From the NCBI GenBank assembly GCA_002633005.1, contig NMRA01000009.1, positions 104,654 through 166,653 of the forward strand: 62,000 nucleotides of DNA, in the 5' to 3' direction. The stretch comes from Phoronis australis. Its lineage: Eukaryota > Phoronida > Phoronidae. The notes under the pieces were generated by a model. The model saw only the letters and a program-made list of their open reading frames with translations. It did no database searches and was not told where the DNA came from. Shown piece after piece: positions 27,600 through 40,715 of the stretch. How positions within the stretch are numbered: position 1 is the first letter of the stretch; every line of letters starts with the position of its first letter. The position numbers and the translations under genes are program-made.

Positions 27600-28260
27600 G
27601 GTATGAATATCAGGCAAATTTTTAAAAATATTTGCATTGCAGTCAAATCCATCCATCCGAAAATCAGCATCAGTTGTGTTCTCCACATTAAGAACACATC
27701 CATCATATTTCATGAAGATCCATCAAAGAACTTGGTAGATATTAAGACAGACTCAATGATAATTGCCACAAGGGAGCACCACAGTTGCCAGAACTATACA
27801 AAAATCAACCCTGCTTTACTCACAACTCCCAAATTTCATGAAGTTCCATCCAAGAACTTAGTACATAATGAGACAGCTACAGCAGGAGCAGCCCAGTAGT
27901 CAGACCTGTTCAAAAATCAACAGCACATGCCAAACTTTACCAAGGTTTGTCAAGATATAGAAGGAGGCACATTATGTGGGACCTAACTGTATTAAAATGG
28001 ACACTATTCATGAACACCTCAACAGGATCTCAAACTTCAAAGAAATTTCATAAAGGTCTACTAAAAACTTGGTAGAAACATGTACGAAAGGCAGACTCAG
28101 ATAATTAAAATTGCCACTAGGTGGTGCCACAGTAGATCTGTTCTGATATTATTGTCGGAGAATATGTTGAAACTGAGGTCTGCCAATTCTTAGGATCTTA
28201 TTTGTCAAATTTCACGAAGATATATCAAAGGAACTAGGTAAGCAATACAATCATTAACTT
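27600..28260 (+). repeat. Degenerate interspersed repeat with TTTCATGAAG cores
   Basis: The phrase caaatttcatgaagatccat and close relatives occur several times, each followed by aaNaacttggtagata-like sequence. A plus-strand frame at 27516-27899 encodes repeated FHEDPSKNLVD-like units purely because of this. Related DNA lies at 54440-54960 and 60080-60650. Confidence 0.6.
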
Positions 28261-28641
28261 AGGGTTCGGGTGAACAAGATTCCGATTTCTTTTTAATGAA
28301 TTCATGAACTTTATGAAAAGCATCACAATGAACTACCGCAGCCACTGTAATCAACAAATATGGGGACTTTGAAAACAATTAGACCAAGATACCAAGCACA
28401 AATTCACTGCGACTCCATTTTACAAAGTTACCACTTGAGGAGCTCTAGTTAGTTACAAGAGATATTCTCATTGAACTACTTACATCAGGACACAGCCTTA
28501 ACAATTAACAACAGTAAAATTAACCATAACTAAAGTGGGGTTGAAATCCTGACTGCTTTGCAGCACCTTGTAAACAAATCTATGCATTCAGCTTCATCAA
28601 TTACAAAATAAAAAGCTTGTAGAATTTAATTAGTAACTTAA

Positions 28642-28701
28642 CACCAATATGCCATTGATTGGGTCATGTGACCAATATGCCATTGATTGGGTCAAATGAC
28701 C
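28642..28701. repeat. Tandem duplication, 29-bp unit
   Basis: Two copies of accaatatgccattgattgg. Confidence 0.9.
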
Positions 28702-29782
28702 ATGTCTTTTTAGCAAAATGTAACAAAAACTAAAGTACATAACAGCATCATTAACATGACAAAATTTAATTTCATAACAATGGTCAAGACGAAATCTCAA
28801 AATGTTATTATTTACTAATTGTTTTGTTTTCTGATTATGCAGTTTCTTACTATGATTTTCAGTAGAAAAGCCGACCCTAAGAAAATTATGTAAAAAAATG
28901 CCTATGGGCGTTTATTTGGTGTTACAACCTCTGGTGTCAAGTGCCCAAATAGTGAGGCATTTATTCGGAAAATTTACTCTTTAAAGTCCACCCAGCGTCA
29001 ACTTTTAGCCACAAATTCAGTTTTGTGGGACATTTATTATTTATAAAAATGAACAGTGTTGACGAACTATTTATTTATTAACTTAAAAATAAAAAGCACA
29101 GTTTTATGCAAAAAGCTCATACCAGAAAATCCTGGTACATATTTTTCAAAGAAATCACATAACTTATTTTTGAATAACTCCTCTTTTTGAAGTTGACCGG
29201 TTCAAAAGCATAAGATAGTATATGAAAGTTTCATTTTAATTTGTTGAACGATTTCTGACATATGTTTCGAAGTCGGCCATATCTGAACATTTTCTAAAAT
29301 CAGACAAAATATGCTTCATCGAAGTTGTGTATCAAATAGAGGTTAGTTGCTGAAGAATACTATGAGTAGCTTTCACAGAAAAAGGAGGATTCGGTCTCAA
29401 AAAAATCTGGTTTTGAATTTGGCAGACAACTGTTGAATTAAGCTATGAGTTGCGTTTACACTACACAGGTTGACATATCAACTGACATGGAACCAGATGA
29501 TCAAGTGCAAGGTGAAGTATGAGTGTCCACAGGGATGACACACGGAGCAAACCGACACCACAGTGACAACTTTTGTCACCCCTTTGTGAAGTAGAGCAAC
29601 TTGCGCCCGATAATCTTGCTCCGTGTCAACTATAAGTCTAAGTGTGAAACTGGGGCAAGGCGGAGGGGAACATTTCTATTGTGCAAAAAATGCACACATA
29701 TATTCAGGTGATCATTTTTGCACAATTTCTACAATTAGCCAGTCAGCTGCTCAGTGCCTTGTCTTCTTATTTTAACACTTAA

Positions 29783-32707
29783 GGGCCTTTCATACTAACG
29801 TGGACGCGTTGATGGTTTGGGGAGTTGCGGTCAGAATGAATGCTTAACTCCGCTCCTGGATCGCAGTTAACAGCTCCAATTAACATCGTAGGTAATAGGT
29901 GTATTTAAGACCGAAGCGTCGACGCTGCGGTGCAGTATGAACGCTTAACTCCGGTTCAATCGAAGTTATCGCCAGGTGCCACTGTTATCGTCAACAGTTA
30001 CAGCAGGGCTCGATATAACGAGCTGCAGGTCGCTTTTAGCGACCTGAAATTTGCAAATGCGAGCTGAGATTTTTGTCAGCTCGTATCAAGTTGCAAAATG
30101 CGACCAGGAATTTCCAACGAATGCGAGCTGAGTTTTTACACTTCTCGGCAGATACCTGGCAAATATAAAGCAACTCTTGTTAATCCGACCGTGATTTGGT
30201 TGTTTCCAAATCCAAGTTCAAAAGACCACTAACCAGAACAGCCCTCCCGATGACTTGTAAGCAAGTCGCGTGAACATGGGATATGCAGAATCTTTTGACG
30301 CGTTTCATTGGCTAACATTTTCGACCACTTTTGCAAATTTCTGAATTCGCTGAAGAAAGTTTCGGGCAACTGCATAACAAGTGATAAAATGTCACAAAAG
30401 AGCGGTGTTTCTACTAATTCTTAAGCGATCAAACTTACCAAACTTTGTGGTGGACAAATATATTTATTTTTCGCGTAAGTTGTCCTTATTTCATGTACCA
30501 AATATCCACGACAATATCCCTGATATTGCACTGCGGCACTGGTCGGTCCCGTTGTTAGCGCACAAGTGCCGGATCCCGGCAGAATCGTTTTTATCGCATA
30601 AGACAGCCTAAGTGAACATAATAACCCTATTAATCGCCAAACGACGGCCACGTCTTTACTTTCAGTTGCCAAGAAATTCTCAAACCCTTTACTGGTTTCT
30701 GGGGCTACATGCGCGAAATGTGATTTGTCTTTCACACGTTGTTACCAACGTAAAGTGTAGGCCTACTCCAGCGATTCAAGTGTGTGAACTCACGCGTGCG
30801 CACTACTTCAAAGCTGCACATCAAAAGAGAATAGCGACAGTCCTAAATGAAAGAGTATACCGGCTTGGCTTTGTTAAGCACCCGGGTAAAAGTGGTTTAT
30901 TTGAAAATGAACTCATAGATTCCAGATGGTTATAAAAGACCCAATGCCTTACAATTATTCCCCGGGACCGATACAACCCAGAACTGATACTTTCCTGTCC
31001 CCATGTTTACTGAGGTCGAGGTTGCCTAGACCCTATATTCTATGCCCGAAGCAAGCTATTGCAACTAAACGGATACTAGATGCAAAATTGTGGTTAGCGA
31101 ACTTTTTATTCTTCTCTTCATACCCCCCCCCCCACCTCCCCAGCAACTTTTCGCTCCCCGGACCACCGTTGCCGTAAAATGTTCAGAATCCAATAGAAAC
31201 AATCTTGGTCCGGCTGAAGCGGGCAATTAAAAAGTCACCCCTATTAGATGGAGTTTGCCTCGCAAAATCGTATTATTATAACGTTTTTTACCATTGTAGT
31301 CTTTTAATATCTTATTACCGCAAACACTCAGGTTAACGACTATGCTCACGCACAAGCCTGCTCCCTACCTTTGAAGTGTTTCATAATAAGCATTCACTGC
31401 TCTACTAAGCGTTCCCCCCTCAACTTTTGAAAATTTCCAATTAAGCACCCACAGTTCATGCTAGAGCCCATCATGATAGCGCACTACAAACGACCGCGCG
31501 TGGTTTAAAATTGACACGCAGCCCGTATGGTGTGTCACTCTCATTTTACACAACAAATTCAGTTTTCAAAAAACGTCTCATCTCAATATGTAAAAACTAA
31601 ATTCCCGCTTTGTTTTATACCGCCGAAAAAAGTTAAGCACTACTGATATGCATGTCTTTTTGTGACTGACCTATTTTTCTCGTACTTGAAAGGTATTGAG
31701 GAGCAAACTCGCCATTACCCGATGGAAACCCGCACGGACGGAGTCACGAATTATTTCGAGGCTATATTCATTTTATGGAAAACTAATTGTTGAGTACGTA
31801 ATCAGCATAAGTACCACATTCTTGTTGTGAAATTTGCACTGAATTGTTCCCGTGCATCCAAATAGGTCATTCGGTTAGGGCACCGTTTCATGGTTTTTTT
31901 GACTGATGTTTTTCAAACGTTGATTTAAGTTGCGAAATTTGGGCTGCGAACAAAAAGTGGAGGGAATTTGCACTTCGAATTAGTTTGAATCTTTAACGAC
32001 TTTGATGAAAGCCAATAGCAGGTCAGACCCAGCAAAATCCCGAATACTTTTTCAACAGGCATTTTCCCGCTTTTCACATCGCAAACTTATCTATACGAAT
32101 GCACGTGTCAGTTAGAGAGCACTGATTCAACTTTCATGTCAGCACCTTGCTTTGCGCTCTAGAGCCTTTCAATGGTGGTCGTGAAGAACAGTAACGCCGT
32201 ACCTGCATGAGCAAAGTGAATTTTGCGATCTGAAACTTATGAATATTTAACGCTGCAGGTAAGAGCATAATCTAAACATTTTCTCGATGATCTAAAAAAT
32301 CAAATTTGGCGCGTAAAATGGTGGGAAAATTTCGCGACCTGGCATTTATGAATGCGAGCTGGATTTTGAAAATGCGACTTGGGGTTTTGGCTGACGATTT
32401 TAATAGCGTCGAGCCCTGTACAATGTAGTGCCATCACTAATAGCTGCTTATATTTTGCTCTCATGATAATCAATCGATTTAAAAATAAGTTTTATGTCAC
32501 TTAGCAAATGTAAGTATTTCCAAATTGAAACACTGAAAAAAATCTTAGCGTGCAACGCTACCTTGTGATAACTTAGATGACGACAGCGGCACCAACCGCT
32601 TACTTTCATGTTCATTAACTACCGAAGCCAGTATGAACTGTCCAGTTAACCGCACTGTTTACGTCGACGCTCCCCTCAGACCGGAGTTAAGTCAATATGA
32701 AAGGGCC
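29783..32707. mobile_element. Outer element with GGGCCTTTCATA inverted ends, split by a second transposon
   Basis: The left end reads GGGCCTTTCATACTAACG; the reversed right end reads GGCCCTTTCATATTGACT. The two flanking parts (29783-30003 and 32419-32707) together match 40716-41173, which lacks the 2.4-kb middle. The element is therefore a short MITE that received a later insertion. Remnants of the same family lie near 35700-35830. Confidence 0.8.
30004..32418. mobile_element. Inner hAT-like element (CAGGGCTCGA ends), 2.4 kb
   Basis: It begins cagggctcga and ends tcgagccctg, a perfect 10-bp inverted repeat of the hAT type. Subterminal phrases aatgcgagctg and gcgacct repeat at both ends, as expected for transposase-binding arrays. 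Flanks are tacag and tacaa, a possible imperfect 5-bp target duplication. Several small frames lie inside, none resembling a hAT transposase. It is inserted into the outer element. Confidence 0.8.
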
Positions 32708-32918
32708 TTTAAACACTTAAAACCTGAACACCATTTACTTTATTAGGAAATTGTCAGAATATATTACACACAGTTAACAGTCAAGACTGGGTTCAATTCA
32801 AAGGCTTGGTTATGTACAGTAGGCCTACTGATGAAAGCGTTAATCAGCTGATAAAAAATCATTCAAGCAAAACTCAATGACACGAATTACGTACACATAG
32901 GAGAATTAGAAGCACCAT

Positions 32919-32919
<1 letters not shown>

Positions 32920-32950
<31 letters not shown>
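32920..32950. repeat. (AAC)n microsatellite
   Basis: About ten perfect caa/aac triplets. Confidence 0.97.
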
Positions 32951-32951
<1 letters not shown>

Positions 32952-33047
32952 AAACAATTTGCAGCTTTGAGCACGGGCACTCCACATTCCTACCTATAAC
33001 TTTCGCCTTGCCATGTTTCTGAGTTGTGTGTAAACCACTGCTTCACA

Positions 33048-34486
33048 GGTGAGAAACAACATGACCGCCAGTCCTCTAAATCGGACTGACTCACCCAAAA
33101 CAGGACCTCCGAGGATCAAATGGGACCGTCACACCAGAAAATGGGACTGACGAACCTAAAAACATGACCGCCCCACAAAAAAACAGGACCGCCGGAGACT
33201 GAACATGACCGCCGGACAATATGTAGTTATCAATGTCTTTGTATGATACTGCTTGTGATTATGTAACCGATCAGCTAGCTGTGTAAAGACTCGCCAAAAT
33301 AAAGCTTGGTAGCACTGCGTTATGGAGCTCCGTGACATCCCCGAAATTTCCCACAGCCCGGGTATAGTTCTGCTCATCACCTAGTCATGAAACTTATATC
33401 AACATGTAGAGCTAGAGAGCGGAGCAGGCGCATGCAAAATCTAGAAGTCAATCAACACTCACCTTGCAGGTTGCAGCCGCTTAAGTGAAAAACAATCTAA
33501 TGAACGTCATTTGTTTGCCTAATGCAACAAAAAAGTCTGTCGCGCTTGTGACATGAGTACGCGACATGTCCTAAAATTTTGCCACATCTTTCGAAAGATG
33601 ATGACTCAACTTCTCAGCAGCACGATTTGTTCTGAAATTCGATTAGCTAGTATGGTAAGATAGTAAAAACTTATGAAGAAATGAAACCAGTTCCGATAAT
33701 TTGTTGTTCCATGTACGCAACCTCGTAGAAGAGAAAAAGAGCTGACTGAACGGTGAAAAAATTAAGGAACTGGTCAATGTAAGCTGACCTAAAAGAATGC
33801 ATTTCAATTTTAGCAGCAGAATAACGACAATTTTTCCCGGCGAGCGCCGATAAATAATTTAGTTTACTTAAGGAAGAGTGTCGTTAATAACACTAATTCG
33901 GTGAAGATTTTGTATGTTCAGTGTTTTACCCACATCGGCGCCAAGCTGTATATTTCGTACAATACTGCTTTGCCGCACAAAGGCTAGTTATGATGCTTCA
34001 CCCGAGAACCAGAACGCCCATTTTTTTTTTCTTGACTAAAACATCAAATTGGAGAAAACAATTTTCATTTTGTTCTTAAACTTACGCAGTGGATAAAGTT
34101 ATAATTATTTAGCTCAAAAGCGTGCAACGTGGTTGGTTTGTGGTTAAAACTCAAAAGCGACGCGTGTTACAATGCGAAGTGTCCTGTAGCGCATAAAAGA
34201 TTTCGTTGGAGTAATCGGCACGAGACCTGCATATGCATATGTATATAGCTCCATTGTATGATCTGTGTAGGCCTACAGATAATTAATCTTAGCTTGTTTG
34301 TCACTGCGGTTTCAATCCCCGGTGGTCATGTTCAGTCCCCGGAGATCCTGTTTTCTGGTGGGGCGGTCATGTTTTTAGGTGAGTCAGTCCCATTTTCTGG
34401 TGCGACAGTCCCATTTGATCCCGGAGGTCCTGTTTTGGGTGAGTCGGTCCGATTTAAGAGGACCGGCGGTCATGTTGTTTCTCACC
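33048..34486. mobile_element. 1.4-kb element with about 165-bp inverted ends, carrying a T-repeat copy
   Basis: The left end starts GGTGAGAAACAACATGACCG and the reversed right end starts with the same 20 bases. Similarity continues for about 165 bases. The ends are built from short phrases (acatgaccgcc, aacaggacctccg, gggactgac) repeated in order. The interior 33260-33990 is a forward copy of the T repeat. No transposase frame is seen. Confidence 0.85.
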
Positions 34487-37400
34487 CGTGTGCTTGACAC
34501 CAGTCATCTTGCGCTGTGTCAGTTGCACCACGTCAAAAGTTAATGTCTAAACAGGACTATTGATAGCAGGCAATCCGCTGTATAAGGGATGTTATTCAGT
34601 GGATTAAACTGCACCTCAAAATTATGATACCCGTTTGATAACCTCAAAAGTGAATGTACTGTAGTTACACAAGACATGATGATCAGATGTAGCAATACCA
34701 GTGGTGATGTAATAAAACAAATTTGGTCAAACTGTCAGAAAGAAGAGATCAGCTGTGATCAAAGATGTCAAGACCAGTGATATGTTTGAGAGGGAGATGA
34801 TTCATTATTACTTACAACAATATAACCAGTACCAGTGTATTCAAACATGGTCAGCCATTGAACCAACAATCAACTGGTGTTTGATAATCACTCAGGACAT
34901 GCTACAACTTGGATTAAAGCAATCAATAACAAGTCATACTCAAACAATAGAAACTGGGTTAGATGGACACTAGTTGGTAGCCTCCATGTCACACAATGAG
35001 AGCTCCAGTCAATATGGAGACAGTGTGCCTATTGGCCAACTTGTATCAATTTACACAGGCAGTAATTATAATCACATGGTCTCAGATACAGTCATTGTGT
35101 GCCTTGACAAAACTGCTAGAGAAGGCTCATAAATATTCATAACCATGTCAAGATTCCACCATTTTTTTCTACCACAGGTCCAGGAGAACACTGAGGTTTA
35201 GGTTTATTATCTTATTGCATCTACATATTGGTAGAGTGGAAACAAGTTCAGCAGAATTACTGTCAACAATAGCTGTTGACTATAAACTGTTGACTATAAG
35301 CTCCCTATATCATAAATTCTATGGATGGACATATAAAGGATGTGAATACATACAGATTGAACTGCAGCGCTACCTTGAGTATTACAAGAGAGTTTGTTAT
35401 TTTCGCACTTAAAGTCAGAAAGGGTACTGAAACAGGTTCTGGTTCTGAGATTCCTCGAAAAAAGTTATACACGCAAAAATGAATGTTGAAATTCGAAGTA
35501 TCATAAATGGTTGGATAATAAATGGAACAAAATGCTTATAATAGTAGACTGGTGAATAACTGAAAAATATATCCAGTAATAACACAACGCATGTCATTAT
35601 AGAGAGTAAGACCAACTGATAACACTGAGGACAATGAAAGTAACCTTCTGTTACTACCGTATATACAAGTGTCAATGTAAAATTAAATCCCTCTATTTAC
35701 TGAACAGTTAATTTGTGTACTTAACTTTGAACCATGATTGAATAAATTCGATCCAAGATCGAAGTTAACAGTTCATACCAAACGACATTTTCCCAAAACA
35801 GTGATGGTTGACACTGGTATGAGGTCCTTTTGACATGGAATAGTCAGGATGTGAAACTGAACCAGTTACCTAAATTCTTAAATCAAAAGAGTTTTTTAAC
35901 AGCTGTTAAGTAGGCCATTGTGCACAGCTAATTAATGGAATCAGACCGTCAAATTAAAACAAATGTCTTCATCCAACCCCCTATGCTAGACTAGGTTAAT
36001 AAGACCTACTAGAACCACAAAATGTTACCAATGCCAGGACATCTGATGCCCCCAATGTTGAGAATAAATATCAACTCCATTCCCCATACATTCTCAGTAA
36101 GACACAAGCTTTCCATTCACTGAAACAGTTTTAAGAGCACAAAAACTTCTTTCCAACGACAAGCATGCCAGTAAAGTACTCTTCTTCACAAGACAAAATT
36201 CAAACTCAATGAAATTACAAAATTCGTGAAGTTTTGCAAGTCTATGTCTGTCCTGTGATATGTTTGCATGTAAAACCTTGGAATCAGTACATTGAACAAA
36301 ATGTCCTAATTTGATGAAGAAATGATCAATTCATGATTTCAAACCTTGTTGACTTGTTTTTCAAATTCCACACGGGTGAGCCAAACTCATCACAGCAAAA
36401 TCCGAACTCATCAAAGTAGGTTGTGGAGAACGATAGACGCAAGGTGCCTCCGCTTTCTCAAAATATGAAGACGAAATGAATAAATGAAAGCGCTCGGAGT
36501 GACACTTGACAAAATTAACTGAAAAGACCTCAATGGAGATGATGATGACGATGGTGGCCATGATGAACATGATGATAATGTTCATATGACAAATGAAGAT
36601 GTCAGAAATCAGTAAGAAACAGGCTACAGTCTTGTTGAATATAGGGTAAACCAACAAAACTGCAGCAACAAAGGAACAGCGTTACCAGAAAATGTTGAAT
36701 AATTCAAAAAGTAGATGTCCTAGTGAAAAATAGAAACTTTCTTCAGAAAGCCCGTTCAAAACTCTATCTAACAAGTTAGTTTCACAAAATTCCGTAAATT
36801 TTCCACAATTTTCAAATTTTGTTTTTTTTTTAAATTGAATGTTAAACAACTCAAAACTGGTAAGTTTGAAAAAAATTGTTACAAGTCATTCGAAAGAGTA
36901 TACCTTAGAGAGTCCACATGTAAAAACCCACGTCATTTGCTCTTCCCGTTTTAAATGGCACCCCAGCAAGATTGAAAATGGATAAAAATGCGTCAGATCC
37001 ACCAAATTGAAAACAACTTCTGGTTAAACAGCACTAGATGATAGCTAGGTACAGGCAGCTAACACACTTTGAAGCAATTTGTCCTACAATGCACCCTTTA
37101 ACGGACAAAACGTTTTTGTCCCGAAATCAAAGTGCACACGTGCAATGGCTGATATTTTTGCCATATCTGTAGCACACGTCTGACACAATAATTGTACCGA
37201 TTTTCAGCTGTGTGCATAAAAAATTGCAATCTCTAATGAGCATTTGAATTTGAAAACAAAATGGCCACCAGGTTCGGCATTTTGAATCCGATCATGTTGA
37301 AAAACAATAATCTTCCAGCTCTTCTGGAACTACAAGTTGTGTGTACACTTCGTGCAGATCGGATTTCAACTGCAACCTGTATTGTGCGAGCACAAAAAAT

Positions 37401-37520
37401 TAGTGTCAGAGCAACATACTTAAGGGTGAAATTTTATTTTGCCAAGTAACAAATGTTTGATTTGCACAACAGAGCTCTCAGCAAGAATGACATACCATCA
37501 CTGGTTTTGTCAGACATGAC

Positions 37521-37640
37521 ACAAGTCTTGTATGTGTGGATAAAGAAGTGCATTTTAGCCTCTACCCTAAACCATATCACAAAAGTCTTGTATGTGTGGA
37601 TAAAGAAGTGCATTTTAGCCTCTACCCTAAACCATATCAC
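37521..37640. repeat. Tandem duplication, 60-bp unit, 2 copies
   Basis: Two adjacent 60-base copies differ at only one or two positions, so the duplication is recent. Frames on both strands pass through both copies. Confidence 0.96.
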
Positions 37641-38778
37641 AACTAATCTGCCTATCTTTAATCCTTCCTTGGTAGTCAGCAGAGGAATGTGTTCTATTTG
37701 ATCAAGTGGGATCACCTATAAACTGACCTGCAGGACATTGGTGAGACAAGCAAGCTGGTAGACATAAGGGTGGGAAGCAAGTCAAAATCCTGCTTTGGAA
37801 ATGTAACTATTGTTACATAACTTGCATTTCAAGACATTAAATTTTGAATACCTATATTGTAGCAGCTTGTGCCCAGGGAAGAATATAGCTTGACCAGATA
37901 TTAATAATTAATGTATAAGCTGTCAAAATAGGTGTCACAATAAGATGACACGCGTGTATTGCTTGCCTTGTCACCACACACTCACATGGGTATTAATTAT
38001 TAAAAAAACAAGTAATAATGACACAGATAGTCATCCTCAGACTACTAACATTGATTGGACAGATCTGTCATCTTAATCCACGATACAGTGTAGCTGTTTA
38101 CAACCTGGACTCCATTCTGTAAATACAAGGCACTCACAAGAAAAAACTAGTGTGACCTTGTGCTCAGCTTGTGTTGCATGACATACCTCTTGAAGATCTA
38201 GTGTTTTCACCAATTTCTTACATCTCCAGATCTCAGCCCAATATCCATCAAACACATGCCTTAATACTACACACAGACTAGATGTAAACAATCTCATATT
38301 TCAAACCTAAGGCTAAAACAGCAGGAAGCTCAACTAAAAACTATAATTCCTTTGTATACAAAGTGTACGAAACCAGCCACTTTGTGCAATAAAACAAGAT
38401 AAAATGTCCCGATTGGAATGGCTCACCAAATCATTGACAACAAACTTGATGTAATAGATCAGAAAGTTGGTTCACTCAATAAAACATATCTTTGGTAACG
38501 GAACTGTGACAAATATTTTCTTATTCACATTAGGCATAGTTTGCTTTGTTAAACATTAGCACATAAAGTTTGCCCTTAAAAATATTAGATATACCTATTT
38601 CGCAACAACTTATAATCGGTGTGAATCAACAGACTCTTATTATCAAAGTCATCTTTTGTGCTAGTTTTAGAGGAGCAGAAGCCATATAAATAGAGGGCAC
38701 ATGGCCACAAGAGCTCAACTCCAGGAAGGAAAGTGCTGATAAGAGGATTAGAGGGTCTAGTTCAGTAGATAGTCTTAC

Positions 38779-38882
38779 CAGACTGGAAGGGACTGTAGCA
38801 CCATTGGGATAGGGGTAGGGTGTGACGACGTAGCCTATGTGTCCTATACTGCTGGCTGGCAGATGTAAACCACCATTTTTAT
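38779..38882 (-). CDS. TCF7L2-like: TCF/LEF exon 3: conserved YPYPNG region
   Basis: This 104-nt exon completes the split Asp codon and encodes KNGGLHLPASSIGHIGYVV, then TPYPYPNGATVPSSL, ending phase 0. The G-Y-[LV]-V-[ST]-P-Y-x-Y-x-N-G block is a known conserved patch just after the beta-catenin-binding region in invertebrate TCF/pangolin, matching the P-G-Y-P-F ... Y-L-P-N-G patch of vertebrate TCF7L2. The acceptor is ttcttttgtag and the donor gtaagac. It is the last exon I can recognise going down the minus strand; the next 38.8 kb holds no clear TCF coding sequence. Confidence 0.92.
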
Positions 38883-40050
38883 CTACAAAAGAAAAAGAAG
38901 AAATTTAAATATTAAATTAAGCATTGAGATTTCATTAAATGCTATGGATAGATGAAGAAAACTACACCATAAAAACCCTGATTTTAGTGTACAATTGTGA
39001 ATGTTTCCAGTACGATAGTGTTCAACACTCTTAATTATCTGCATCGCTATGTCGAGTATTGACTTGCCAATGAGAAATGAAGCCATAACCAGGTTCATAA
39101 AAGAAGATAGTGATCTCTGTGCAAATTGCATGAAGTAATATTAATAAATCGATGACAGTTGAAATATCGCGCGTTTCTAATTACCAGAACAGAAGAGAAA
39201 AATTAAGAGAGTTAAAAGCAGACTGTGGAGATACTGCGTCAGTTGTAGAGATATGCAAGTAGTGGTTATTTGTGGCCTGGAATTTTCAGTTGATTAATTT
39301 AGGAAGTTGCGTAGGGAGCCATCACACAATAGGGCTGAAAGCAAACCCCTCTCCACAACCTACGCCCCGGTGAGTAACATAACGACAACAATAACAAAAT
39401 GTTAATACATAAGACAGAGACAAAAAACAATCTTGGTCGTGTTACAGTGTGGCATGACAGTGGTGAAGTAGGAAGAGGTAGGCCACAACCATGGCCAGCT
39501 TGGAAAGGCAGTGATTCTTAAGGCTGTATAAAACAATACGTACAACTCAAGCTAACAATATGTCTGTAGAGGTCCACAGCTAAAATGACAAATGTGAATG
39601 TCTGTGAATCTTACAAAGCGCAGTACAAATTAAATGAGTTACGCATGAAACTTCCTAATGCTGAGTTAAAACCACTAATATGTTATGATTTAAGCAGAAT
39701 TATAACAGAATGTCGACAGTTGGTAAGTTTTCTCCTGAAAACTTGCTTTTGTCATATTAAACACATATACGCTCCGAAACACAGCCATTTCCTTTCACTA
39801 TATTCAGATCACGACTGGCTTTGACTCCTCTTCAAATCTGTCGTGAGGAAATATAAAAACTGAAAGATGTTAATGAAAGGACATGTTATGGAGCATATGC
39901 CACTTCAATATGACCAAGATGATTTTGCAAACACTTAAGAAAAGTTAATAACATTTCAAACTATTGAAAATTATCTAACCTATACAGACTACCGTAGTGA
40001 ATGAAACAGCAAATAGGCAATGATTAAGTTGTGATGAAAAATGTTCTTAC
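38883..40050 (-). other. TCF intron between exons 2 and 3
   Basis: AT-rich DNA bounded by the matched splice sites of exons 2 and 3. I see no exon or defined repeat in it. Confidence 0.75.
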
Positions 40051-40102
40051 CACTGCTGGCGGTCTGTTCTCGACTTCCACTTGGCAATGTGGAACCTTTA
40101 TC
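40051..40102 (-). CDS. TCF7L2-like: TCF/LEF exon 2: short serine-rich linker
   Basis: This 52-nt exon encodes DKGSTLPSGSREQTASS and ends with the first base of a split codon. The acceptor is ctgttgcag and the donor gtaagaac, both strong. Its phases (0 in, 1 out) match exon 1 and exon 3 exactly. The junction with exon 3 gives S-S-D-K-N-G-G-L, resembling the D-G-G-L that follows the serine and arginine-rich linker in TCF proteins. The sequence itself is low in similarity, as expected for this linker. The call therefore rests on splice sites, phase and position, and it could be optional in some transcripts. Confidence 0.75.
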
Positions 40103-40567
40103 CTGCAACAGACAATGCAAATTGACAACATTTCTAACTTCCTTAAGTGACTGGCAAAAATGTTGAGATATTTTCAAGATCACTCGCTTAATCACAAATG
40201 GCACACCAAGTCTGAAAATATTTTGAGCTTCAAATTTTATTCCTTTTAACACTAAATGCACTTTTTCTTTTAGTTTCGTTTCAGAAAAAAAAAACAAGAC
40301 AATTCTTCACATATTTCAAACAAAAAATATTACAATAGTTCTTCTTCAATTTTTCAGAAGCTGATCATTTTAGGAAGGAAATTTCAATTCATTTTAGCAC
40401 ATTTTGTACAATAAAGCTGCCATTAACCAACACTTGCTGAAACTCTAAGCATATTTAGGAACGGGCAGAAATAAGCATTGGAAAAAATACACTTTTAGCG
40501 AATGATTTGTTTGAATTTGAAGAACCTTTATCATACCCCTTACAGTTAAAAGTTAAATGATAGGACC

Positions 40568-40650
40568 GATTCAAGAGTGGGCTTTGTAGAAGTAGAAGCA
40601 ATGAAACAGATTCAAGAGTGGGCTTTGTAGAACTAGAAGCAATGAAACAG
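40568..40650. repeat. Tandem duplication, 41-bp unit
   Basis: Two copies of gattcaagagtgggctttgt with one mismatch, in TCF intron 1. Confidence 0.93.
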
Positions 40651-40715
40651 ATTTAGTCAAACATACGATCAATGAATTTCTCAAATTTGCACTTGAACAG
40701 AATAGTTTACAACAA

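Larger units (their letters stand above)
1..38778 (-). other. Presumed large TCF intron (no exons recognised)
   Basis: No exon of TCF or of another gene could be supported here on either strand. An HMG box is highly conserved and should be visible if present; its codon patterns were searched by eye on the minus strand without success. The simplest reading is one long intron after exon 3, as in vertebrate TCF7L2. The listed repeats account for perhaps a third of it. Stretches such as 1800-3270, 3400-6770, 13650-15470, 15600-17770, 18300-20290, 24000-26460 and 34500-38770 are plain AT-rich DNA with scattered short degenerate repeats. Exons with weak conservation could be hidden. Confidence 0.55.

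Noticed and set aside
36361-36657. Minus-strand frame with SPQPTLMSSDFAV, considered as a middle TCF exon
   Set aside because: Similarity to the TCF middle region is too short, no convincing acceptor and donor pair frames it, and it ends in a stop within a few codons.
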